This document shows, in pieces, positions 1 through 11,489 of a stretch of 27,457 nt of DNA. Every line of letters begins with the position of its first letter. The stretch's first letter is position 1. The DNA is from Pelomyxa schiedti. Its lineage: Eukaryota > Evosea > Pelobiontida > Pelomyxidae. The stretch spans positions 1 to 27,457 of the forward strand of contig JAHLWZ010001031.1 of NCBI GenBank assembly GCA_020536535.1, in the 5' to 3' direction. The position numbers and the translations under genes are program-made. The notes beneath the pieces are model-generated. The model had not been told where the DNA came from. It did no database searches and saw only the letters and a program-made list of their open reading frames with translations.

Positions 1-2979
1 GAGTGATTAAACAGTGGCATGGCCAGGATTTCTGCAGCTGTTGGCCTGTCGAAGTGAGAGACTGAGAGGCATCGATGGATAAGTTCAGCCTTGTGGATAT
101 GAGGAGAATTTCATGGGGAGGGATTGATATACTTCATGTGGGAATGAAGTCTCCAAATTTGCGGGTAGCTTTCCTTTCCGCGCATCACTTAATACGTCCG
201 CTCTCTCCATAGCAGTGGAGAAAAAGAAGTACAATTCTAGAAGTATCAGGCCTAGTGAGAAAATGTCTGTTTTCTCGTTATAAATTCCATGGGTGCACTG
301 CTCAGGTGAAGCATAAGTTGATGTGCCAATCCCAGTAGTATGTTTGCTAGGTTCTACAAATTTGTAAACGAAACCCTTATGTGGGGAAAGTAAAGTAATT
401 AATTACCCCAGGAGCAACCCAAGTAATCTGCTGACAATCTGGGGGTTGGTGTTGGTGACACTGTTGGGGAAGGTGAAGAAGGAGCAATTGAAAATTCAGA
501 TGACGAGGAAAGGCCATTTCTCCCACTCGCACAAGGGGTTCGATTTAATATAATTTTCCCATTGTTGCTATTGCGGGGAGACAAAAACGCACTAGGAGGA
601 GCTGGAAGGGAAGCTGATAGGGAAGCACATAGGTGATCCTCATGTGGTGAAAACATGGGTTGTGCTGCAAATGTTGCCAAGCTGTTCGTACAATTAGCAC
701 GTCTTTAGAATATTGCAAAGATACCCAAAATCGCCAACAGAGACTGAATAGGTGGAGGTGGAGGAGGACTCAGTCCTCTTGGAAAGGAAAATATCTGCTG
801 AAACTAAGAAAGAATAATAGAAGAGGAAACAATTACTGGCAGGTTTTATATCTCTATGAATGATGCAAAGAGAATGCAGATACTTAATCGCCTCAACTAT
901 TTGCCGAAAAATATCCAAGTTTTCTATCCTATTGATCTTCCTGCCTTCCCTTCTTAACCAAGTATCCAGAGTGGCTTCATACAGATGCATTTGTATATAC
1001 AAGACACAGGTGTCCCAACCATGTCGGTGTTGGCAGTGGTGTTCACAACTGTGATGGTGTCTGTTTGAATGTCTTGGTATAGGAATTGAAGGAGACCGAT
1101 CGGTAGTGGGTTTTGGAGGATGACCACTGCTGGAACTTTCAAATACAACCCGCTCTAAGGCGCAGGGAGGGGGTGCAAGCCGCAGCTGATCAGAGTTATC
1201 GTCAAACAAGGGTAGAGAGTCATGTAGGAAGTTACCAGCATCACTATCTACACCACTTTTGTCATATCCTGATTCGGAGCTCTGAGGATAGGAAACACGG
1301 CTCCCCTCCCCGCTGCTGGTCAATGGAGCACTCGTCTTAAGGGTTGTTATCTGGTCACATTTTCCAGCTGTTGGTTTTACAAGGTGGCCAGAATTTCCAT
1401 TCAATGGTGGTGTGGCTGAGTAAGATGTGACTGTATCGGCAGTAGAGGACACAGTAAATTCCGATTCGTTAGAGTCACTAGAGAAAGGATAAGCATGGTA
1501 TTCAGTAAGTGCATGATACCTGTTTTGTTTTACATCTAACTCCTCCTCATCTAGAGACTTCTCAAACCAGGCGTTATGATACCTAACAATATTTGGATGA
1601 TCCAAATGGGCCAAAGTTTGCACTTCCCGATAAACCTGGATGTGTGACTACTGACAAATATTTTGTGGATTACCTTGTCTCGCACCGAGCTGTGAGATCG
1701 GAATCTAATTTTCTTTACTGCATACTCACATGTGTCAACTTTGTTCATAACTTTGTATACACTTCCAAACCCCCCACGGCCCAGTTTCTGGAGTTGAACA
1801 AAATCTTGCTTGTAGCGTGATGTGCGACAGTAGCTTTCAATAGACTGTTTAGCACTGTTCGCTTGAGAGTTGTAACTGTCAGTGGACGTGCTCAAGACAA
1901 GTGGTGTATTTTCTCTATCTTGCTGTGTGTGAAGTGCATCGGCACTATTTTCGGTTGTGTTGATATGCGGAGAGGCTTCGGCATTTTCTTCGATCTCCTC
2001 ATCTATAACAGAAGAGTGTTTTACTTGTGGAGAAGAGGGTTTTTTCTACCTCCACTAAAATCTTCCCTTTCCTCAGGTGCCTCTTCCCCTCCTTCTTGAT
2101 TTATGCAACCAGTGTCAATTTTTGGCGTGTCACTGAAATGGCATTCACTTTCCTCTATTTGGGTCACACTTTTCCCCTCTAGATCACTGTCTGCCTCTTT
2201 CTCCACCTCTTGGTGAATAATGTAAATTTTGCTCGTCTTGCATGACACAGTGGAATTGCCCTCAATACTTTTGTCAATCTCAATCTCACTGCTCTCTCTT
2301 GATAATGTTGAAGCATCTGAGTGGCAATGAATCCTCGAATTCCTTGATCCATGGTGAGTGTTCTTTTGTCCTCTAGTTTTCTTGCTGTGAAATTTGTAAG
2401 AATGGAGACTGTTATGTTTAAGTACCTAGAGTAGTGGTGCTTGTGAGTGTGTTTTTTGTGCCAGTTAGTTTCACGCACAAGTCCAGCACCAGAATCATCC
2501 TCGTTGGCTTGCTCCAAGTGATGATGACCATGATGCCTGCTCCTTCTATTTACATTTACAGTATTCACAGAAGAAGAAGAAGTAGTAGTAGTAGTAGTAC
2601 AGGCCACAGAACCATAGTTCCTGCTTTTTCCCTTCTCTTTCTCTTTCTCCTCCTCCTTGTCATTTTCCTCATTCCCATTCTCACCATTATTCTCCTCCTC
2701 AATGTAATCACTTCCCCCTGGGGCCTTGTCATCGTCGGTATTGGGCACATGGCCGGCGCCGAGTGGCAGCAAGGGCAGGTGCAGTGACACACATATGGTA
2801 TGTGGCCTTCTTTTAGACGAAGTGGTGGTAGTGCTTGTGACTGTTGTGGATTTGCTGCCGGTCATTGCCAAGTTGATATTACTGCTACACTTATCCTGTG
2901 AAGGTGGTGGAATCACAACAGTGTGGCCACCTTGCACAAGACTCTCGAATGCCGACGAATTGGGGTGCTCCAAACTTTC
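1..2979 (-). CDS. eIF2-alpha kinase of the PEK/GCN2/HRI family (partial at both ends)
   Basis: Ser/Thr kinase expected to phosphorylate eIF2-alpha and damp translation under stress. Minus-strand exons, read downward: 2979-2426, 2384-2050, 2002-1674, 1635-837, 794-725, 681-407, 353-133, 89-1. Introns are 38-53 nt and frames join exactly. Seen: glycine loop LGRGGFGSVYKV, lysine motif YAVKKIRF, REVQTLAHLDHPNIVRYHNA, catalytic loop HRDIKPANIFL (restored by splicing 836-795), DFGLAT (split by intron 724-682), activation segment HTTGIGTSTYASPEQ, and KTDIFSLGLILLEL. The order and the LYIQM motif after a long insert are typical of eIF2-alpha kinases. A roughly 150-residue low-complexity insert separates the N-lobe strands and about 100 residues follow DFG. 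The N-terminus is Ser/Thr/Glu/His-rich, with no signal peptide or luminal domain visible, so it looks less like PERK. The 5' exon is uncertain: an acceptor lies at 2980, and a short exon starting at an ATG near 3199 could join in phase. The C-lobe runs off position 1. Confidence 0.92.
2574..2600. repeat. AGA/GTA triplet microsatellite inside the kinase N-terminal exon
   Basis: A run of AGAAGA followed by repeated GTA triplets. On the minus strand it encodes consecutive Thr and Ser residues in the disordered N-terminus of the eIF2-alpha kinase. It is translated low complexity, not a separate element. Confidence 0.8.
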
Positions 2980-2982
2980 CTA

Positions 2983-3695
2983 TTCAACACAAAAACAACG
3001 TGCATTCAATCAAAGCCCAAATGAAAAGGAAAAAGGAAAAGAAAAAAAATGGATGGAGTGCTGGAGTGCCATCGCGGAGAAATGGTATTTTAATGGCGAA
3101 AAGGCCAAAACAATTTGTTAAAAATGTGATAGAAAAAGGGGTGTGATTGGGTACGGACCTCCCTCTTTTGACGAGGTGGGGTTTTGCTTAACAGCATCCC
3201 ATAAACAATGTTACTAGTATCGTACAGGTGGTTGGGTTTTTCTGTTTTTTTTTTTTTTATTACTTCTATGTAAAATGGTTTGATGTGCTTGTCTCTTGCT
3301 GTATTCAATGGGTAACAGAAAACAACCGGAACCGTAACAAAAAATTTAATAAACAACTCTTCTACTTTTTCGTCGCTGGAGGAGTGACTGTACGAAAAGG
3401 GGTTATCGGAAAAACCACCTGAACGACAACTGCACCCTCTCCGTAAAAAGGCCAGACATAGTAGGAGAAAAAAGCTACGAAAGAATCATTCCCAACAAAG
3501 GAAGGGAAGAAACGTGGAAGGAAATGGGGAAGTGTCTGTTGGTTGGTCTGTTAGTTTTATTGTGGTTGTTGCTGTGGCTGTGGCTGTGGCTGTGGTTTGT
3601 TTGTATAGAGAGGGAAGGGTAATTTGAGGAACATACACTTTGTTTTTTTTTCTATTTGTTAGGGTTGTTGCGTTACTGTTGTGGTTGTGGTGGGA
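2983..3695. other. Spacer between the kinase 5' end and the AP-3 sigma 3' end
   Basis: No convincing gene. It should hold the 5' exon, UTR and promoter of the kinase and the 3' UTR of AP-3 sigma. A short minus-strand stretch starting at an ATG near 3199 could be the kinase first exon: it ends on a weak GTCCGT donor in the right phase for the acceptor at 2980. A hexanucleotide GGCTGT tandem lies at 3571-3595, and T-runs at 3239-3258 and near 3643. Confidence 0.5.
3571..3595. repeat. GGCTGT hexanucleotide tandem repeat
   Basis: Four consecutive copies of a GCTGTG/GGCTGT unit in non-coding sequence downstream of AP-3 sigma. A simple repeat with no evidence of function. Confidence 0.8.
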
Positions 3696-4448
3696 TTATT
3701 GTTTGCGGACAGCGGAAACTAGGTCTGTAAGGTTGGATATGAGGGTGTTCTCGGTCTTTTCGAGTGCTCTTGCGGCCCTCACTGCCTCCACGATGGCGTT
3801 GATTTGGGTCTCCAACACTAGGCCACCTTGCACTATCTCGTCTAGAATGTTCAAGACGATGTCTGGGTGGAAGATGAGATCAAGCTCACAAACGTTCTCA
3901 AAGCAACGATCCAGAGTTTCCACAAAGACCTACGATGGTACTTACACAAGGGCGTTGAAAATTTGACAAACGTGGTGATTTGGCTTTATGGTGGTCTGTG
4001 ATGATTACCTGAATGAGGTCTAGCATCCCCAACTCGCTCTCAGCAGAGTCCACAATGGCAATGAAATACAGTGTAGCATAGTGGCTGTTAAATATGAGCA
4101 CCAGAAGTTAATGGACGGTTTGTAGGCAAAGTGACAAACCGGTAAATGAGCTTCGTGTCTTTTCCCCATATTTCCTCCCCAACCTCCAGGAAATTACATG
4201 CCCGATCACTGCGTTTACTGACAAGCGAATATAGTTCTCTTACAATTTGTTGTTGCCTGTCTTCGCTCTAAAGATACATGGACATTATTACACGCAGCAA
4301 GAAAAAAACAGAAAAAAAAAACCGTCTTCAACGAGAAAGAGAGTAACAAAAGTTTTGTTTTGCATTGCATTGCACATACGAAGTAAGTATAGAACTTCAG
4401 CAAACGGGGCTTGCCGTGGTTGTTGATTACAATGATGGCACGTATCAT
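3696..4448 (-). CDS. AP-3 adaptor complex subunit sigma
   Basis: Small sigma chain of the AP-3 coat, which sorts cargo from endosomes toward lysosomes or vacuoles. Four exons on the minus strand: 4448-4380, 4267-4140, 4084-4009, 3929-3696, with introns of 112, 55 and 79 nt. They total 169 codons with the stop. The product starts MIRAIIVINNHGKPRLLKFY, then QQQIVRELYSLVSKR, KLIYRHYATLYF, DSAESELGMLDLIQ and VFVETLDRCFENVCELDLIF. These are the hallmark sigma-3 segments, and VFVETLD distinguishes it from sigma-1 and sigma-2. About 168 residues is a normal length for the family. The ATG at 4448 is the expected conserved start. It is divergent from the EHD gene with 351 bp between starts. Complete and apparently functional. 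Confidence 0.96.
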
Positions 4449-4799
4449 GATGGGGGCTTGTTGTTTCTTTTTCTTGTTGACTGTTTTTGATTTGGCTTTT
4501 CGGATCTCGAACTGCCAGTTGAGGTAATTTCTTTGGGCGAATGTTGTTTTCGAGGTGACTGCACCCCACCTTCGACATTGGAATCTGGTGCTCAGAGTCT
4601 GTCATTTTGGTGGTAGGCACAGCTGATGAACAATTGCTCAAAATCGGACCCAGATTCGACAAATCTAAACCGCCAAATCCCCCATCGTTCAGCGATTGAA
4701 CCGCGAAAAAACAGAAGAAAAAAACAAAAAAAAAAAAAACCCACACGTCGTCGCGTACCGTTGACGCAGCAGCGTAACATCTCGTTTGTGTAAAGAAAA
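4449..4799. promoter_or_regulatory. Shared divergent promoter between AP-3 sigma and EHD
   Basis: The 351 bp between two opposed start codons must hold both 5' UTRs and promoters. The EHD side has an A-rich run at about 4706-4740, then a CG-containing segment (4741-4780) and the ATG at 4800. No canonical TATA box or known operator can be assigned from sequence alone. The call rests on gene geometry. Confidence 0.5.
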
Positions 4800-6693
4800 A
4801 TGTGGCGCAAGAGGAAAGCCGACATGCCGCCCGAGGTGTATCCGTCTGTGTTGGACGGAATAAAGCGGATCTACGCCGACAAGATCCGACCGATCGAGGC
4901 ACTATACAAGTTTGAGGACTTCCACTCGCCACTGCTCAAGGATTCTGATTTTGATGCAAAACCGTCTGTTGTGTTCCTTGGCCAGTATTCGACAGGGAAA
5001 ACCTCTTTCATTAGGTTTGTTGTCGTTGTAGGTGGCTTTTATCTTTAGTCTAAGAAGTTGAAGGTATCTGCTCGAGGCAGACTACCCAGGGCAAAATATA
5101 GGCCCCGAACCCACAACAGACAGATTCGTAGCAGTAATGCACTCGCGTACAGAGACCATTATTCCAGGAAATGCTCTGGTTGTACAGGCTGATATGCCTT
5201 TCCGTGCATTGTCCCGTTTTGGTTTGCACTTCTCCCAACTTGTTCAATTTTTGTAACCTCCTCAGGAAACGACTTCTTGACAAAATTCCAAGCTTCCATG
5301 GTCAATGTGCCCATTCTTGAGGATTTGACCATTATTGATACTCCTGGAGTTCTGTCTGGAGAAAAACAACGTATAGGACGGCAATATGGTACGACATTAC
5401 ATCAACTTGCTGTCTTTGTTCACTTCCTTCAGATTTTATTGCTGTCGTGGAGTGGTTTGCCCAGCGAGCTGATATGATCATTCTGACTTTCGACGCACAC
5501 AAACTTGATATTTCAGATGAATTCAAGCGTGTTATTGAGGCATTGAAAGGTTTAGTATGCAGGCACTGTATTTTGTTCTCATTGTCCCTAGGTAATGATG
5601 ATAAGGTGAGAGTGGTGCTCAACAAAGCTGATAGTGTAACCAGCCAGCAGCTTATGCGCGTGTACGTTCCTCTCTTGGAAAACGTTCGGTATTTTTAACT
5701 CCTAAAAAAAAGGTATGGTGCTATGATGTGGTCACTTGGTAAAGTCCTTAAAACACCTGAAGTCATGCGTGTATACATTTCTTCGTTTTGGGATAGACCT
5801 TATGTCAACACTGAAAATGCAAATCTTTTCAATGTGGAACGAGAAGATCTTCTTAGGGTTTGTCTTGTTAATAGTTTTCTTGTCTTATAATTATAATTTC
5901 AGGATCTCCATCAATTACCAAGACAAAGTACAGTGAGAAAGGTAAATGAACTCGTGAAACGGTCCAGGCTTGCCAAAGTACATGCAATTATCATAGCTCA
6001 TCTCAAATCCGAAATGCCTTCAGTCTTTGGAAAAAGAAGTCGCCAAGAGGAGCTGATTGCGGTATTTCGCACAACTAAATCACATTCCAAATCATAACCT
6101 TTGCCAGAACTTGAACCATGAATTCAATAAAGTGATGCAAAAATACCAGCTTTCCCCAGGCGACTTTCCTGAAATCAATAAGTTCAAGGAACGACTGGCA
6201 CTTAGTGATTTTGATCGATTCCCCAAACTCAACCCCAAGTTAATTGAATCTATGGACGAGGTTTTAGCCGCTGATATTCCAAAACTTGTCAAGATGTTCC
6301 CGCTTGAGCAAATGCCTCCCACCCAAACAAACCCATTCGAATTTCAAAGCAACTTTGAGAAGAATGCCTCCATACTGGAACTGTCTGATGCCGATAAGGC
6401 TCAGTACATTAGCGTATTCCATTCCCTTACGCTCGTTAACGGAAGGTTTTTCCCCGCTCCCATTCCACGGTAGAATCTAAACATATTAACTCATTTCCAG
6501 GGCCCCTGGTCTAGAAGTGAAGAGGGTCTTATCTGAGTCCCACCTGTCCAAAGAGATTCTATCCAAGATATGGATGCTTTGTGACCGCGGGAAGCATGGA
6601 GCTCTATCCGAGGAGGAATTCGTCATTGCAATGGCACTAGTCAATGCTGCTATTGCTGGCAAACCCCTTCCCGACTCGCTTTCCTCTGTCTAG
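4800..6693 (+). CDS. EH-domain-containing dynamin-like ATPase (EHD family)
   Basis: Membrane-remodelling ATPase that tubulates and cuts endosomal membranes during recycling. Nine exons: 4800-5014, 5064-5221, 5266-5388, 5433-5549, 5592-5661, 5713-5857, 5903-6061, 6108-6445, 6501-6693. They total 506 codons with the stop and every junction is in phase. Introns are 42-55 nt. Seen: N-terminal helix with FEDFHSP, P-loop GQYSTGKTSF, switch region IGPEPTTDRFVAVM, DTPG with LSGEKQRIGRQYDF, NKAD, SSFWDRPY, then a helical region with SPGDFP. The C-terminal EH domain has SLTLVNGR, LSKIWMLCD and a calcium-loop-like DRGKHGALSEEEF. Length about 505 matches C-terminal EHDs (about 530-550). Start: the first ATG, followed by a basic residue cluster. 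Complete, with no missing catalytic motif. Confidence 0.96.
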
Positions 6694-6873
6694 GGGAAGC
6701 ACAAGAATTTTTTTGTAAGTTGCCCTAGCGTAGAAAAAACTATTGTATTTACCTTTACCTTTTTGTGTTTGGGGTTTTTCCTTTTCCATAATATTATCCT
6801 CTACTCCTACAATTCTTTGTTGGGTCAACCAACAACATCACAGGGGAAGCTGCTCGGTTGGGTGATTCAAGTT
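6694..6873. other. Convergent 3' spacer between EHD and the GPCR gene
   Basis: The 180 bp between two facing stop codons holds the 3' UTRs of both genes. It contains AT-rich stretches but no gene or clear structured element. Confidence 0.6.
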
Positions 6874-8349
6874 CTATTGTACAGAAGTGTCCAGGTCATC
6901 ACCATCAACCAGGATTGAAGGTGGTGGTAACTTGGACTTCTTTTTCCACTGCGCCGCAAGGCTTGGTACACTGGCGCCTTCGGTAGCAAGAATCACAGAT
7001 ATATCTTGTTGTGAAACCTCTGGGGCTTCAGAGGGTTGGTTGCGGCGTGCCCGCCATTCCGCGAGGTCCGGACCCAAGTTCGCAGTAAATAAGAATATTA
7101 GGGCGTCAAAAAATCCCCATAGGGGAACGATGGCAGCTTCCCAATATGCTGCCCATGCGTGTGTTTCTGTGGGTGTGGGTTTTTTTTTTTCAGAAAGGAA
7201 GAAAGAGTGCGGGGTATGTGCATACTGCCAGTAACATCTTCAAGTATTCGATTTACTGAGCATGGAATCCAAATGATGTACATCATAACTGGGTACATAT
7301 AAGTCTGCCGTAGGGCTTTGACCACTATAGCTCGTTGTTTGATGTTCCTGTAGCCACCCTTCAGTACAAAACGCCGCCTGAACCTAATGGCGGCAATGGT
7401 ATAGATAATGACAAGGGCAAGTAAAAGTACCCATTCCAACCAGTAGAACATGATCTTTTTTGAGTGTCGGTTGTTAATTCATACTAAGGAAAAAGCAAGC
7501 ATCACATACATATCTGGCATACCATGGTTCACCATCTACCCAACACCATCCAACAGGAGAAAGCGAGTAACTCATTCCAAGGGCGTGCATAGCAGGGAAC
7601 AATGCCGCAATGAAGGAGGCGAGCCACAGCGCAGTGTGCAAGAATACTTCCAAGAAAAGGGGGAGAGAAAAGTCCCGACCAGCTAAAACACATAGGTATA
7701 TTGCTATCATTAGAATGTACTCATTTCCTACCAGGTCACACATTTCTGTGAAAGCACCTGCAGGTCCTTGTGTCACAAAAAAGGGGAGTACCAAAAAAAA
7801 AAAAAAAAAGGAGAGGAGGTGCAACTGGCCTTGGGCTGTGCAGATTAAATCATCACTACTATGGACAAAAATTGATGACACTATCTTAGTGGAGAGGAAA
7901 AACGAAGGCTATTAGACAATGGCAAGGAAATTCAAAATTGTAATAAAACAACATACAAATGAAGTAGCATGAATGAGATCCGATATTGCCAAGCCAAAAA
8001 CAAATCGCCAATACATCCACGCCACTTTCTTGAAGAAAATCGACGTGAATATTATGAACAGGCATCCCATAACCGACAGCACAGCGCACAAAAAAGTGAT
8101 CAGCTTCACGTATTCCAGAACCTCATCGTCACTGGACGATCCCCAACTCGATCTCCAGGTTCCTGAGGAAGAGGAAGAGAACGGGGGATTTGAACTTGAA
8201 ATTGGTGGAGATGCCTCCAGATACGAAATTGGGGCGGGGCGAGACTCCCCTATGCGATGATTCCCCAACGAGGAAGCACCAACTTGGTTGCTGAAGTAGA
8301 CAACTAGGACGCACAATAGCCACGAACAAAGCCGACGCGTCGTGGTCAT
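6874..8349 (-). CDS. cAMP-receptor-like seven-transmembrane GPCR
   Basis: Probable G-protein-coupled receptor of the cAMP-receptor-like (class E) type. Five minus-strand exons: 8349-7957, 7884-7830, 7766-7510, 7454-7226, 7166-6874, giving about 408 residues. The ATG at 8349 was chosen because a signal peptide follows (basic start, then SWLLCVLVVYF). Then come a Ser-rich ectodomain, TM1 (LITFLCAVLSVMGCLFIIF), TM2 (RFVFGLAISDLIHATSF), DDLICTAQG before TM3, an extracellular WCW motif, TM5 (FYWLEWVLLLALVIIY), TM6 (YPVMMYIIWIPCSVNRI), TM7 (AAIVPLWGFFDALIFLF) and a cytoplasmic tail of about 75 residues. The Cys-x-x-Gln-Gly, WCW and YP...NRI signatures suit the cAR-like families; the ligand cannot be inferred. 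The third junction (7829-7767) needs a GC donor, otherwise a Phe-rich 21-residue insert stays in frame. An in-frame upstream start near 8532 is less likely. Confidence 0.82.
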
Positions 8350-8691
8350 CGGCTTTTCGCTTAAAGTAACTTTTCTCGAGATGAAAACTGTCCGAAGCTG
8401 CGCAGACTTCTCTCCACTGGAGGGAGGTACTAATACAATTTCCTGATTCAATGCCTGGTTGCTTCCTGCAACTCTTGGAACCTGGATCCTGAATGTGATT
8501 GATGGTTGGCTTTTCGAGGAAGGTCTGATCACTCAAGCGAATATACCCTCTTCACTACGGCTCCCTCAACCACTGTTCATTGGAAGATAATAAGGTACTC
8601 TGAGGCGCTCCTGCACGAATCAAGAAGAACTCTGGACATCAAATTGGAAGTAAATTTTCCTTTTTTTTTTTTTTTAATTTGTCCGGGTCTG
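8350..8691. promoter_or_regulatory. Divergent promoter between the GPCR and PRC1-like genes
   Basis: 342 bp between opposed ATGs. It holds 5' leaders of both genes and a T-run at 8661-8675 directly before the PRC1-like start. Open frames here overlap the N-terminal side of the GPCR but lack support. No named element recognised. Confidence 0.45.
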
Positions 8692-11489
8692 ATGGCGGGG
8701 CGGCAGGCGCAGTACAACTTTACCGCAGCGCCTCAGCAAACCAACTTTATGGGATCTACGCCTCCGAGGCCGACTGCTGGCCACTTGGACCTCTTTCACC
8801 AGCAACCACCGCAACAGCAACCACAACAGCAACGCGGAGCCGCCATTATGGGAGGCCGGTCCTGGCAGCCCACCACCCCCACGTCGCCATCGCCCCCGGT
8901 CGTTGCCTCGTCCTCCCGCCCCCCTGCTCCCATAATTTACTCCTCTTCCTCTTCCACATCTTCTTCCTCGTCGTCCTACGGCTCTTCGTCTTCTTCGTTA
9001 AAATACCAACAAAATCAAAATCAGCCCCAACAATCTCGGCAACAAAGAATTGACCCCTCCAGCAGATCAAATTCTCAACATCTACAACAACAAACCTACA
9101 TTTACGCTGAGAACGGAATTTCCTCGTCATCGGCAGCGACTTCTACTCCGAGAAATAATAACGCTTCAATGCTGTACGACGACGAAGGAATTGTGGGAGG
9201 AGTAGCAGGAGACGCAAGAAACGGAGGACTGGGCCAGTACCAGGAGGACGATCAAGGGCAGTATGAGTACGCAACCGATTCTGTGACTTGCGAGAATTAT
9301 GGGTCTGATGGTGGTCAGCAGGTGTTGCCTAATAATGGTGGTGTGGAGGGTGAGATTCAAATTCAGGATCAGGATCCAGCTTCTGGATCCTCTGACTATG
9401 TCTCTAGCTTTTGTGATATTGGATCCATTGCTGCCACTGCCATAGGTTTGGTTTGCTTCTTCCTTGCATAAGAAACCTTGATTAATAACTGCGGATTCCA
9501 CTCGTACTCACCGCGCTTCCCGTTTCCCAATGCAGTGGAAATGCAGTCTTTGTGGCAACAAACTGGAAAGACGGCCTGGGCCTGTGCTGAAGTCGTGCGT
9601 GCGTTGCACAGCGAGGTGGCCAGAATATTCACTTCTGCAGTGGATGCGGAGCGTGCAGCTGTTATTGCTCTGGATGCACGCTGGGTGTCAGCAGTCCGGG
9701 ACTTCAGTTTGTTGCATGCGTCTTTGGGCTCTGATGCCGGAGGGAAGTTGGTACTATTGACCCAATCTCCTCTGCGCTCCTTACGAAACACTTGTTAGGC
9801 TGACATTCAGGACTTGCCTCTCTACCAGCGAGTTGAAATATCAGAGTCACGTAATGCTGTTCTTCTAGCTGTGTGTGTTTTTGTTTACACCTTCAGTACT
9901 TTTAATATATCTGTATTTTCCAGGAGTATGAGAAAAGAAAAGCACAACGCGATGAGGCCAAACAAAGCTTACTGGCACTGTGGGCCGAAATGTCTATTTC
10001 TGCTGGTGATTCACTCCCTGATGAGTCAGACCTATCTCCAGAGGCCCTGGACTGGTTTTTGGACGCCTTGAAACAAGCACAGACAGAAAAAGTTGTCAAC
10101 TCATTCTAAGTCGCTCAATGTGATTGTAACGCAATTGCCAGGAAGATAGAGAGCTCAACTGTAGAACTTTACTTTCTGAGGCTATTTCTCTCAGTGAAGA
10201 ACTGGGGATTCCAACAGATCTTAGTGACTCAACAGACAGTTGCCAAGGGGGGCCACACCAAAAACCCATGCGCTTATCCATGTCTGACATGAAGCTAACA
10301 CCAGAATATGGGGATACACTGCAGGAAGTGGTTATGTCTCTGAACACCCTGAAGAAAGAGAGGTATGTCAGCGATGTGCAATATAATAACTCTCACAAAA
10401 GACTTCACTCACAGAGAAGGCATGGTGAATAAATGCCAGGCGGCCATAATAAATTTGAATACATTTCTTGGTGAAGATCCCTCAGTATCCAAAAATCTAT
10501 TTTCTTCCATCAAAGGCCTTGGGGCAGACTCCATTTCCCTGGTGTGTTAGCGTTTTTCTTGTTGTGTCACTTTGTGGTGTGTTAATTTCCATTTTATCTT
10601 ACCAAGGCTATACATACAACTGCAGTATGAAGCAGAAGTTACCCGCCTTGAGGAAGCAAAGAGATGCTATGTTGACAACCAGTTAACTCTTATTGTGGAG
10701 CAAATTGTGAGTGTATGGCAAAATATAGGGCTAGAACCACCTTGTATTTTTGCAGGTTCGACAGAACTTAAACACACCATAGCCATAAACATGTAGTCAA
10801 TAAAGAGTAATAAAATCAACGAAACAGCCAAGCAAACAACCAAAAAAAGAACATAGGGATGATCCAGTTGATCGCCTGGCTGCTCTTAGAGCAGAGCTTA
10901 CATGGCTCAAGAAGATTGAAACGGTTTTATTATTACTTTTCCCTGACTCTTTTCACCATTTTAAAAAGGAAAAACAGAAAATTCTATCATTGATTCACAA
11001 GTATGAGGTATACTCCAGTTCCTGAACTGACTTAAGTTGATATTCGAATTGGTTTTTAACTTTGCAACAGGAGGTAACTCGCGAAAAAGTTGCATTTGAC
11101 AAGGAAACATCAGACAGCAGCAGACTCAATGGCCGAGCTGCAGGTTTCCATCTTAATTTGTAGGGTACTTAATAGTCTAAAAGTTTCTATGCCAAGGTAA
11201 AGGACTAAGATTACTGGCAGAAGAGAAAGAGAGAAAGCGCCTTTCCAGACTGCTCGTCCAGATTGCACAGGATCTTTATGGTGCCCTCCGAGAGTGGTCC
11301 AGTTTTACTCCATCTGTATCCACTACGACTACATCCACTTCCAGTGCTGCTTTGCCAGCGTACATGCAGATCAACCTTCCGAAATTCGAAACGCAAGACA
11401 GACAAGATTACTTGGCACTATTGCAATCCCAACTCAGAAGAGTTTTGCCCAGTACCCCTGGCCTTAGGGCTCAAGGTATGAAACAATAA
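8692..11489 (+). CDS. PRC1/Ase1/MAP65-like microtubule bundling protein with Gln/Ser-rich N-terminus
   Basis: Likely antiparallel microtubule crosslinker of the spindle midzone. Eleven exons: 8692-9445, 9536-9750, 9811-9870, 9924-10091, 10142-10362, 10415-10543, 10607-10792, 10857-10923, 10969-11007, 11071-11143, 11197-11489. Introns are 45-90 nt, and the total of 735 codons is in frame throughout. Family signals: LLALWAEMSIS, SLSEELGIPTD, YEAEVTRLEEAKRCYVDNQL followed by VSVWQNIG, and the C-terminal block SSRLNGRAAGKGLRLLAEEK then RKRLSRLL and LREW, which resembles the MAP65 Ser-Arg..RG..LL.EEK..RK motif. The first ~250 residues are disordered and rich in Gln, Ser and Pro, unlike typical PRC1 N-termini. 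The 3' end may instead splice at 11476 to a stop near 11524. Family assignment is from motif order, so moderately sure. Confidence 0.72.

Noticed and set aside
399-680. Separate 93-residue gene on the minus strand
   Set aside because: It joins by a phase-consistent 43-nt intron to GDF at 725, forming GDFGLAT, so it is an exon of the kinase.
3090-3422. Two opposed small proteins
   Set aside because: Low complexity (Lys/Phe runs) in a poly-T/A region; at most one short kinase 5' exon may lie there.
6694-6873. tRNA gene or other structural RNA in intergenic space
   Set aside because: No B-box-like GGTTCGANNCC or cloverleaf could be found here or in other spacers by eye.
8846-9130. 94-residue minus-strand Arg-rich frame
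   Set aside because: Antisense of the Ser-rich PRC1-like first exon.
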